Below are positions 32,776 through 44,200 of a stretch of DNA of 64,000 bases, piece after piece (positions within the stretch are counted from its first letter, which is position 1; each line of letters opens with the position of its first letter). A program made the translations under genes and the position numbers. The notes beneath the pieces were generated by a model. It did no database searches and was not told where the DNA came from. It was given only the letters and a program-made list of their open reading frames with translations. This DNA comes from Asterella californica (lineage: Eukaryota > Streptophyta > Marchantiopsida > Marchantiales > Aytoniaceae). The stretch spans positions 4,774,001 through 4,838,000 of the forward strand of contig JAYKYS010000014.1 in assembly GCA_036924285.1 (NCBI GenBank). Reading direction: 5' to 3'.

Positions 32776-33540
32776 GTGGATGGAGCCCAGTTAAAATGCT
32801 ATAAGAAGCTTCTGTCGCCAGAGGAGCTGGCGGAGGTTCCTAAAGCTAGGACAGAGAGGATCCCAACGGGTCGTCTATTGGCCCGAACGCTTGTGCGTAC
32901 TGCGCAGCACTCTAGGCAGATATGCGAACGGTGCAGTCGATCCGGCGTCTTTGAGGTTTCTGAAAGACACGCAAAGAAAACCGGAGGTGAGATGGCCATC
33001 TCTAACAACAGATGGGAAGCCTTAGAATCCACCCCGTCTTTCATTCAACGTCTCACACACAACTCGCTCGTAGCTTGTGGAGTAGTCGGCGTGGACGTCT
33101 AAGGGAAGGAAGGGAGGGAACGAAAACTTTCGTCGAAACTCATGACCTTCGCGGGGAATAAGCTTTCATCTAGGGAAGAAAGCTGATTGGCTCCAGCATA
33201 CAGAAGAGCAGCGCCACAGGTTTTCCTATGTGGAGCTCGTGGGAAAAAGGATCAGTGATGTGCCGTTTAAAGGAATTCACATCTGGAATAACAACATCAC
33301 GGGAAGCCCGTGAGCTTTCTCACGTAAGTCTTAGACTCGCTGGCCAAGTTGATCACACTTGATCTGGCCAAATCTGTGGCAGAACGAGAGAAAGCTGCAA
33401 GCTGCTGGCAGTTTGTTCTGTTTGACCGGACCCAGCCCTGCCCATGTGCGTCAATGTGTGTCGAGGAGAAACTGGGGGATACTGATAGTAATGCTGTACG
33501 CCGTTCCGCGTCAAGGAATGGAAAACTATACCCCTGAGGT
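32776..33540 (+). pseudogene. 4'-phosphopantetheinyl transferase (HetI/Sfp-type) pseudogene
   Basis: Members of this family transfer phosphopantetheine from CoA to carrier proteins. The plus strand shows YKKLLSPEELAEVPKARTER and LLARTLVRT in one frame, then ANGAVDPASLRFLKDTQRKP, EVRWP and PRLSFNVSHTT in the next frame, then SLVACGVVGVDV back in the first. The NVSHT and GVDV blocks are the family's CoA/Mg-binding core. Downstream, RISDVPFKGIHIW and WQFVLF...VCVEEKLGDTD in other frames fit the C-terminal half. At least two frameshifts and an in-frame TAG after DGKP (where Trp would be expected) break it. Undetected introns could explain some jumps but not the stop. The N-terminal part is not identified. 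Confidence 0.7.
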
Positions 33541-34983
33541 TAGATAAAAGTCTTCATGGAGTTGGTGCTTCGGTACTTGTAATACACACGGCTGTATTCT
33601 CGAATTCTTTCAGCAGGAACCGTTTAGCCACACCTGCGACTACACTGGAGTAAAAAACGAGACTGTAAGCCAGTTCTCATGTCGATGACGCTCTGGAAGA
33701 CGAGCCAAGTATTGAGCCAGGAATCACGCTTGTTCCTTGTGCTCCACATATTGTGGAGCACAAGGAAGTACGTTGTTAGGTACTGCTTCTAGTCTAATTC
33801 CTCAACAATTCCGTGAACAAACCGACTCCACATGAGCCGTATTCGAGCGGTGCGTGGATCTCGTTTCCGGTGTATCACTTCGCACAGCATGTAATTATAT
33901 ACTGCGCTACTTTCAACACAGGCAAGCTAGCCAAGTAGAGCTAAAATATGTGAGATGACATTACGGTTGTGTAAAAGCTGTGATGATACGTAAATAAAAT
34001 TCAATGCAACATATACAAGTCTATCTCATGAGTTCCGCCTCAGACCCCACTCCGTTTGAAGTCATTTTGAGTTTTCTCCAGTGTCCTCAAGAGCATTCTG
34101 TTGCGAGCTCGGATCCGCTCGGGAAACACACGTCAATATCTAGGTCCATGACCGCATGCCACCAAGGCCTAGCATACTGCAATATCAGTGGACAGCGATG
34201 AACGGGGAGAAGACCATATTGTTAACAAATGTTAGGTATCGCTGTAGAAGAGCAAGGAGAAGGCTGATGGAAACCCAGTCCACTTCCTGCGCAGGTATTT
34301 TCCATCTGAGATTGGGTGCTCGGGGTGTGATTGTCATCGCACATCCTCCGCAAGGAATGTATCACACCGCTGATTCCGTGTGGTCACAGGAGAGACGTGC
34401 AATCAAGTAGTTTTAGTAGCTGAACTTAAGACGAGTCAAAGAAGAGGACGCCAAGAAGCAGTCCAGGAAGTGCAAACCCCACGCATGGCTTGCGATTTTC
34501 GTGAGCATATTCAACTTCGGCAACAGCAAGTTGCCAAGTTCGATCTGGACACAAAGGACGGATGCTTAAATGGACATCATCCAGCGATACGGACATTTTT
34601 TGTCTGAAGCTGAAGACTTCATTCTCACGCAGGTGACAGTCTATGCTGGGCCGTGTAGAGTTTGATTGTTATGCGACTTCTCTCCCTGTCACCGCGCTGT
34701 ATCTGGAACCCGAAGTCGTGTTGTGTTGCTAAAAGGGTTGAGATCAAAACCTTCCTTTTCGTGGTAACCTTTGAACCGAGTCAAGACGACCTTGACCACC
34801 AACTATCACTCAACTCTGTCAAATTCAACTGCAAACTCTCTCCTCTAAAGACTTGAGCAAACGAGAGATTATGAGCCAAGATGATTCAAGGTCCATCTTG
34901 AATGAGAAACGTCCACGACACAACAGAAAAGTTCTAACTGACTCTTGCTCTTATATCAAGAGACCATTGCTCTGATATCACTT
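33541..34983. other. Unassigned spacer
   Basis: No gene was recognised. It contains a perfect 16-bp hairpin at 33,733-33,767. The right end, read on the minus strand, may be a Copia leader next to the LTR relic at 34,984. Confidence 0.35.
33733..33767. repeat. Perfect 16-bp hairpin
   Basis: TTCCTTGTGCTCCACA (33,733-33,748) is followed after a 3-base loop by its exact reverse complement (33,752-33,767). Confidence 0.9.
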
Positions 34984-35420
34984 GAAATGGTCTCTTGATA
35001 TCTCAGGATATAAACGGGGTTGAGAAGACAACAATCAATGGTGAACTTTTTCGGCTAGAACTATTCTAGCCGAGATTCTAGCTTTGAAGAATTTCAGATC
35101 CAGTTCTTTATTTGCATTGCAACGGTTACCTTTGAGCCGTAACAAACTTCCTGATCGGGTTGTAACGAAGCTTAGAGGTAAATCCACCTTTAGAGGTAAA
35201 TTCCTCTAAGGGTGGCAGAACTTCATCGACCATCAGTTGGATCTAGTAAAATAACGTAACCTGACCACGAGCAAAAGTTTCGAAATACAAAGCCCTATGA
35301 ACATGGAGACCTCATTTGGAGCCAAACTGAAACCATAACCCACCAAAACTTAAATTAAGCTTAAATGCTTAAGTTTATAAGGTGTGTTTATTGCTTAAGT
35401 TTAGAGGGGGTGTGTTTATC
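34984..35420 (-). repeat. Possible Copia LTR relic with primer-site variant
   Basis: On the minus strand TGATATCAGAGC (34,981-34,970) is one base from the initiator-Met primer site. The sequence before it, running from a TGATAAACACACCCC start near 35,420, is where an LTR would lie. No second LTR and no coding sequence were found, so this is a candidate only. Confidence 0.3.
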
Positions 35421-38295
35421 ATCTGGTTCTGACGAGGAGACTACATGATTCATTCGAGTATGAAAATAATTTGTCACGATAATACAATCACATCTCAATA
35501 TATTTCAAGACGAGAGAGCACTTTTGTGAAGGTAGAATACTATAGATAGTTGGATAGCCTGGCACGAGAGACAGAGAGGTCGCGTTACTTGAAGTTCAGT
35601 GTGAAATTGGAGATGCTTTGTCTAGTAACTGATGTTAAATATCATTAGAGGGTCACATCTAAATACCTGCAGAAGGTAAAAAGACAGAAGAAAAAAATGA
35701 AAGAGATGATTTGTGACAAGATTTTGACATTAGAGATATTGTGACAGCAGTTAGGTAAGTCAGTAGTATATTAACCCACATATTTTTGTAGAATAGTATG
35801 AGTAGAGCCCTATCTGGAAACAAATACGGACAAAGAAAATTCATCTCGAACAATCTCAAGATAGTGTCAGAGTGGACTTTCAATCACGACTCAGGAAGAA
35901 CTTCATGAAGAAGGGCTAACGGTGCCATAATGGTTACATGTGTATACCTCTGCTCGCGGCTAACTTGGACATATCATGTGATCGTATTATAACTCTTGTG
36001 CATGTTTTTCACATGAGATTTTATCCCTTGCGAGATAAATAACTGATTGCACATTGGATATGATGTGTCTCGAATCAATCTCAATCTCATGAGAGAGTGA
36101 GTATCCATAGCTAAAAAAAGAACGATATCCAACCAAACGATACTCGTAATAAAAATATCTCAAAAAAGAAAACTCACTAAAAAAAACCCTAGTATGTAAA
36201 AATAAAACACACTAAATGTGACAAGAAGTCTCTCGAAAATCTTAAACAGAAAAATATGAAACCTTAAAATCTCAAAAATATATCAAAAATATTTAATACT
36301 CACTAATATATTCTTCACAGAATATATAAATTTTAAAACTAAATAAAAATAACAAAAAACAAAAACAAAAATCTAAAAAAATAACTCACCTCATCCCATC
36401 TCACTCCACCCTCTCTTAACGCAATCCCTGCCCACCTTCTCATCTCCCTTCCGCACTCCGCCCTCTCTCCTCTTAACAGCCGCGGCCAAGGTTAGACAAA
36501 GGAAAGAGGGACCCGAAGGTCCAAGCAACCAACGCTACGAAGAGAGGAAGAACATCGGGGCTAAGCCTTGATGGAAAACTAAGGAGAAGAACTGTCACAT
36601 GCATCGGTCGTGAAAAACATTGTCTAGCAAACCAACATATCTAATTCGACTACTCCATTATATCTAGCAGGTATCGTAGCAACTACAGTGCCATGGTTGC
36701 AATTCTTTCATGTGTCTAAAATATCAGAATAATTAATCCCCTGCGAGATGTTTGAGTGGGGCTACCTCCTTCTCCGCGAGCGTCAACCTTGCATAGGAGA
36801 TGCGACGGGACTATCATTCCCAAGCCTAGGGGTTGTCTCTGTGTGCGAGGACACCATATTGATGTAATGGTGTCCTCGCACCATTACATCAATAAATTTT
36901 CTTTCTCCAGGAATATGAATTGGAAAAAGATTACAAAAATTTATGCTTTATATTTATAAAAATGTGTTTTAATTTGACTGAAAAATAATATGTATTAAAT
37001 ACTAACATCTGTCTAATTATTATAAAAAGAAGTAAGTAATGGAGGTTAAACGAGGAGACTATTTAAAGTAGCCTTGTTTACAAAGCGAATTTTCCGTAGT
37101 GTCTCCTACTACAAGTATTGCGCTAACTAAGCTTGCGATTACGGTGGTTTCACGAAGCTCATTTGACCCCAAGGTAATACTATTCAGAAAAACGGTTATA
37201 ATGATCAACAAATATGAGTTCTTATCAAAGTCTCAAGACAGATATAAGATACAAATCATCAATGGTCAAGCATACAACCTTTCGTTGTAAATCACAAGAT
37301 CCAATCTCATCAGCTGCAGACCGCTTTGCTTGTTGAGCTGTCTTCTAGCTACATTACCACGACGGCTCCTGTTTTCTGCGTAATAGTTCAAATTTGTACA
37401 AAGATAAAGGGCCAAAGGGCCTGAGCATCTAGTGGAGGAATTCACAGAAGTAAAACTCGAGACAGGCAGAATGCGGACGCAAAACCCGGCCCGAGCGAAT
37501 GAATAGATTCAGGAAGATCGTGTACGGTTCCCCTGCATCGTGACCTCCATTCAGGTTCGTCGACCTACCGCAGGGTACTGGTTACAGAGTTGTCAAATAG
37601 TCATACCAGAATCTGCACGGTTACTTGCGACAAGGTAGCAAATCTGAGATACAATCGGCAAATTCTGTTCAAATGGATCCTGTATCAGTTTCTACAGAGT
37701 GTATCAACTCGCCCATTGTACTCAGCTCGCCGAGGATACTTCTCTTAGAACTTTCCAGTCATGAAAGAGTTTACAGACAACGATCGAAGGGTCTTTTGTT
37801 GACAACAGTCCACATTCATCAGTTCAATCCTTCTTTAGTGACACTCAACTCTCCATGATAACCTTGAAAATCCGTAAAATCATTCAACAATCTCAATATC
37901 TTCATTACAACACCGATACCATACTAGTAAATATAATCTGGATCATATTTGCTTGATATACAACCGCAAAGCATAAAATGGAACCGTTCAAACTGGTCCC
38001 GGAATATTTTATCAATCTCTACGCCCTCTAGCGCTCTGTACAATGGACTAGAAAATTTTCTGGCTGGTATTAGCTCAAGTGGAGGAATAGCTGCTGCAGT
38101 ATGACTCAAAATCAATTGTGATCATGACAACCTTCGGCCAGTCATAATATCATACAATCTTCTCCTTCGTGCATCCATGCCGTTTACATTCAAGCATGAG
38201 CTGAAAACGTGGAATAACGTTTTCTCTCCTACATACTGCGAGAATCCTACTGAAATGAAAAGGCAAGATGAGCTGCTGGAGCTACCAGTTTGTAA
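35421..38295. other. Spacer 3' of the receptor kinase; no gene seen
   Basis: It contains an A-rich block (36,110-36,390, many AAAAATATC-type runs), then a C-rich stretch (36,390-36,480) and interlocking hairpins at 36,844-36,893. The right end (about 37,900-38,295) would hold the 3' UTR of the minus-strand kinase. Short frames have no recognisable product. Confidence 0.4.
36844..36893. repeat. Two mutually exclusive perfect hairpins
   Basis: Arms 36,844-36,857 and 36,867-36,880 pair over 14 bp with a 9-base loop. Arms 36,858-36,872 and 36,879-36,893 pair over 15 bp with a 6-base loop. The middle strand is shared, so only one can form at a time. Confidence 0.9.
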
Positions 38296-41200
38296 CTATC
38301 TTGGAACAGCGTTCCAAGATGGATGCGTAATAGAACCAGTTGATATCGACGAAAAATGAGGACTTTCTTCAGTGTATTTACTGCTCAGCAGTGGTGCGGT
38401 ACCGGTACCGGTTCTCTCGTGAGGACCTTCTACGAAATCATTACCTAACTGTTGTTCCGTCTGGAAGGCTTCATTTAAGGTGTAGACAACGTCTCCCATT
38501 TCTGGCCTGTCTGTTCCATTAGGAAGAAGACAAGACAATGCACACTCCACAACCATTAGCATCGCTCCCTCGTCGTACTCACCGTTCAGTGCAGGATCTA
38601 CAATAGATATAACGTCGTTTTCGCTCACCGCATCTTCTACCTGCATTTTGGTTCCAAATACAAACGACGTCTTCGAATTCTGTCAGTGCTGTAGAGAAGG
38701 ACTCAGTTTACAAGTAAAGACCAAAGGAAAAAGTAGAAGTCCAAATCTTACGCAAGCTTCATATGGTTCATGGTAAGGTCATGAGACCTTTTGGAACCAA
38801 TTGCATGACATGATTTGACGAGAAGCAGATACTGGATTGTCATGCCATGATTCTGTACTTAGACTGGACTTTATGTTCTGTTCTGGTGGAGTATAGAGCG
38901 ACTCTGTTTTTCCATAAGATGAGCTGGTCGGAAGAGATTCAGGTCCTACCCATTCTTTTAAGCTTCTCGCGTTACTATCAACAAACTGAAGGCTCTGAGC
39001 CCTCTTGCCGGTGACGATTTCAAGCATAATAATTCCGAAGCTGTATACATCACTTTTCGTCGTCAATCTTTGCCGGATAAAATACCTGAAATGCGTCCAG
39101 ATCACACTGTACATCAGCAACTAACATTGAGGGAATTCTATATCTCCCAATATCTGCGGAGTCCTTGATGGCCGAAGTGAAATGAAAACTGCAAGAGAGT
39201 TACTTGAAAGTGAGCAATGACGATCAGGTTCAGTTAACAGGATAAACTCTTACTCAGGATCTACGTAACCCAATGTGCCCTTGACTGCGGTGGTGATGCC
39301 GCTCATAATCTGCGCTTCTTCCGTATCTGGATCAGCTGCTTGTTTAGAAATTCCCAAGTCCCCAAACTTTGCCTCTAGTTTATCGGTCAGAAGGATGTTG
39401 GATGATTTTACATCACGATGTATCACCGGCGGGTTGCAGTCTTTATGTAAATACTCAAGCCCTACACATGTATCAAAAGAAACAGCCAGATGGTTGTGCA
39501 AATAATCAGTCTACTACTTTGATTGACCTCCATCATCTTGTGTTGTCATTGTAGTAGCAGATTAAGAACAGATATTGTGTAAAATCACCTCTTGCGGAAT
39601 TGATAGCAATATCGAGTCGCGTCTTCCAACCAAGTGCACATGGTGCAGAGCTGAACGAGGAAGGCGGTTCTCCTTGCGGATTCGAACTGCTGGGACCTGA
39701 AAGGAAGGACTTCCGAACATATAGATGCTACCAAACAGTTTCAAGAACTTCACATGATGACTGTCAAAGCTTAACGAATCTGCTCGAAGACTTGATTCAT
39801 TGATATTCAACCAATTTGAAGCTGCGCATGCAGGAAGAATATTCTGAAACTGCTTTCCTGTACCAGCGGAAGAATTTGACAAGAATAACCTGAGAAATGA
39901 TGGAGATGATCATGCAAAGTTCCTTGCGACATGTAGGTATACAAGAGAATCTGTTCCTGTGCGTCCAGGCAGTAACCGACCAGAGGCACAAGATTGCGAT
40001 GATGCAATCTTGACAAGAGTTGAACCTGTGCGAAGCATTACATGAATAATCATCGGTTAGGTCCATATAACTTCCCTCAAAGTTTAATTCGAGCTTAAGC
40101 TGTATGGGGAAATTAATTCTTTCCTTCATTCCTTCTTTACACCTTCTAATATCTGAAATCATATTTCTCAAAGCAGCCATCTTTTAACCAGGAACACCAC
40201 GAATATGCAGATGTGGTACAGCACCTCGTTCAGAAATTCTTTTGCTCCTTGTTTAGAATCCATCGCCCTGACCTTCACTGCTACCTCCTTACCACTGGGT
40301 AGTTTGCCATAGTAGACTGGTCCAAACCCTCCTTTCCCAATCAGCTTTTTAAACCCTTGGGTCATTTGCTTTATCTGTTTCAAGCTAAATGCCGTAGCTG
40401 ATTTTGGCATATCCTCTGTTGACAGTGTACAAATCGAAAACGCATTAGTACACTCGATGACGCGTGAGTAGGCGCAATCTATAGAGACTATCCACTGCTA
40501 CGTGTTCTATTTTTCATAGTTCCACCACCGTTGGGGCTAGCTGTATCTTTGAGTCCATATCTTTGAGTCTGGAACCGAGTGCTCCTGATCAATCCAGGTT
40601 GATTAGGCTACTTTTGTAGATACAGGTTTGAATCCATGATCGCTATCTAGACCTGGATCAGTTAGACATGCAGTATCCATGTCTAATTGATGAGTATGGA
40701 ATATTCTGTCACAAACTTGTCATGATCAAACAATGTGTCTCTAAGTAGGACAGACTAGAAACTAATCTCTATGCCGCTCATGCTCAGTAGTTAGCTCACA
40801 GGAGAATTCGTGCGAGTGCATGTTACCGAAGGTTGTATTAATCGCCGGCCTCAGTTTCTCTAGAGAAAATTTGTCTACTCTCATCATACGTAGGATCGCA
40901 TATCGGCCACTGAAATGTGGAAGAAAACCTATACGTAACGTAACAAGAAACCTTGAGACTCAGATCGATTAAATGAGTTGATGAAATTCGGGAGGCGGGG
41001 TTCCGTGGAAGAGGAGGCAGAGTCTGATTCGGCTCTGTTTCGACTAACCTTGTGACTAATGAAGGGAATAAAAGGAAAAAGAGACAATGAGAGTTGAGAG
41101 GCATGTGAGACCTAACAACTTGAATCATACGCACATAAGGCTGACGTCGTGACACCGTACGTGTGCAAATCTACATGTAACGCAATGGGTGCTCGCTGAG

Positions 41201-44200
41201 ATGTTGACAGATTCTGAATCATATTAAATATTACCTTTAGAGAGCTCTCGTTTAATCTTCTTCCTCTTTTTGAGCAGAAGAATGGCGGCAAGAACCGCAA
41301 CTGCGACAAACACGGCGCCAACCACGAGCCCGATAATTCCTCCTGATGAAAATGCGGGGCTAGCTGCATTTGGATATAAGATCATTGTATCCCCTAATCT
41401 GCAGAGAATTATGTAAATATCATTCACAGAGATCTGCACAACATCAAAATTCGAATGCTTATTCCCGATTACTATTGCGATTGTGTTAGAGTTCCAAATG
41501 TAGTGAATATTCTCTCTTGTAGAAAACATATAAGTAAACGGATCAGTCCACTCATCATCTCCCAAGAGGGGTGTTGTTATATATTCTAACTTATCGACAC
41601 GAGGTTAATCAGTAGTCAATCATTCATGCCTCAACTGACTTACGTGATCTTCAGGCCTTGCTTTCGTGTTAGAGCCACTGGTATACCCGTGAAGCTGTTA
41701 TTGTCCAAAAGCCTACAAAAGGACAAACGTGTATCCTGTAAGCTTCCGTAAAGTTGCACGGAAGCTTCAGAATTTAACACTTTTCCAAAGCCAATGTTTA
41801 ATTTGGTGCTTGGATCATCAAATTTTGTACTAATGACAAATAGTAGACACTTAATTCTACGTCTTTCAAGTTTATAAGCCTAAGTTTTGAACAACAAAGC
41901 AGGTTATAATTAGTAGCAAGACTTTACTCGACTTCCAGACCTACAGAAAATTGAACACGAGCACCTTTCAGTACTTTAAAGGACTGGAAGTATGATTTCC
42001 AACCCTCGAATCACAAATTAAGTCACTTCCATGTGTGCAATTCTATCACAGTTCAGACAAGTAACAGTTATCGTGTCCTCCGCATTGGGCTTCAAATTCG
42101 AAAGAAATACTCACAGTGTGTGGAGTTTCGAAAGATTAAGAAGACTCTCCGGTACGATCCCGCTGAACTGATTATTCCTGAGATCTCTGTAAAGTGACTC
42201 GTACGCGTCAGTTCTCAGATCACACTGTCGCATGTGATGTAAACTGTTCTGCGAGCGGATCGGAGGCAGGTATGATCACAGAACGACAAGTTATATATAC
42301 AAGCACGCCCACACTCGCCATTTCGTCATTTATAGCGTAGCAAAAAATTGAACATTTAGCGTCTCACTCACAGAATCTCGAGGTCTACAAGGAAAGTAAC
42401 CATCTCTGGAATGTGCCCCGTGAAGAGATTATAACTTAGATTCCTGCATGCAGCAAGTACGTTTCCTAAAATCAAAGCTGCATTAACATAATCATGCTAA
42501 GCGAGTGAATTTAAAGGCCTCTTTCCACCTGCTAAATATATTGTCTCACCTTTTTGTTTGTTTCAAAAAGTCGAGTTAGTAAAGTTTTACAGTCTATACA
42601 CAGTTTCGTTAAATATGATAACTAAGCACTAAAGGAAAAGTAATATACTCTCTCCAAAGCTTTTATACGTAGAGGTTATCATCATCACTGCGATAACGTC
42701 TCTAAGCTTTTTCGGTGAATCTAGCAGGAAACTGAATTTCTAAAATCGAAAAGACAGAAGGAACTTCAGTATGTGCGTACGATCCTTTCCAGTACGATAT
42801 CAAAGATTTTTGTCTAATGTATTTTTCAAAAAAGGATCCCAATGAAGGACCTGATTGAAGTTTTCCGTAAACATCAAATTAAAAGGAATTTCAGTGATGG
42901 GCCCGATATCATAAACTATATATGGAACACCATGTAATTAAAACTTAGATGGACTTGGTGGAGGGATCGGAGAGCCTCTGAGTCAGTTAAACCAAGTGTG
43001 AGCAGAGACCTAATTAAGATTTTATTAATGCACTAAACATAGAAAGTCTACACCTTGGAAACCACGAGTATATATGTCATTGTTTGAGGAGTCAATAATG
43101 TCAGTTGTAGGTGTACAAGCTCTAGGAAACCTCTAGCCCTTGGGCGTCACTTAAAAAGTACTAAGCAAATGCATCTAGCAAAATTATAATATATAAACTA
43201 ACATTTAATACCTGTTCCGATGGTACATCTCAATATACTTTTCCTACACACAATGCGCTGAGAAGATGCGAATATTGATGATATCCTGATTTCTTCGATG
43301 GTTACTTACAGGTTTATCAAGGAGCGAAGACTACCAATTTCCTTCGGTATGCCTCCAGTTAGCATGTTCTTAGCAAGATTCCTGAATCAAACACAGATAA
43401 CGTAACACAGTCAAAACGTCGGCAACCTAATCAGGAGACGTTCGTTTCCACACATCATACCGTTTAATTTGCATTGGTCAGAACGTTATTAGATTAGATT
43501 CTAATTCACGAATTAGATTCTAACTGCATTCCATTGCCACATTAACAGTAGATTCTGAAGTAGATAAACCGGAACGAGCCTGAACTTACATTTCTTTTAG
43601 GAAGGAAAGATCAGCCCAAGAAGTCGGGATTTCCCCAGAAAAGCTATTGTTGGAAAAGTCTCTGCTTGCCGGCATACGAGATACTTTAGCGTTCAATATT
43701 TGGGCCATAAATATATATTTCGGGCAGTGGAAATAAACTTGTTCTTCAAGTTGCAACAGTTACTTGATCTGAGACTGCTCAAAAGAGAAGAATTTGCTTT
43801 GAAAATGGACATGTTCAACAGCGTACATCCTCCTCAACTTGGAACGACGTTGTGCACCAGCCGGGGGAAGATAGGGTAACGTTCCACTAATAATATTGCT
43901 GCTGACATCCCTGTAATGAGCATAAAAAAGCTGATTGGATGGCTTTCATCTTTACTCGGAAAAGAGAATCAGACAAAGAACTGGACTGTTTATATCTAAG
44001 TGAACGGTAGAAATGAACGATTAAAATCCAAGGATCTGGCTATATGATCTCAAATGAGACAGGGAGTATAGATATCATGGAAAAGCTAGATATTCTGGAA
44101 TATTTTATACGCAGAACATACTTACACAGTTTCCAAGCGAGTGAGGTTTCTCAAGTCAGGCGGCATTGATGTAATGTTGTTCATCTGTATTCGCCTATAT

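Noticed and set aside
36110..36390. A-rich block as a tandem satellite or CRISPR-like array
   Set aside because: No regular repeat unit or spacing was found; it is simple AT-rich sequence.
41402..41600. Extra exon between the last LRR exon and the membrane exon (frame reading GDDEWTDPFTYMF)
   Set aside because: Adding it breaks the frame. Splicing the exon ending at 41,644 directly to the acceptor at 41,399 keeps the frame and gives the membrane span.
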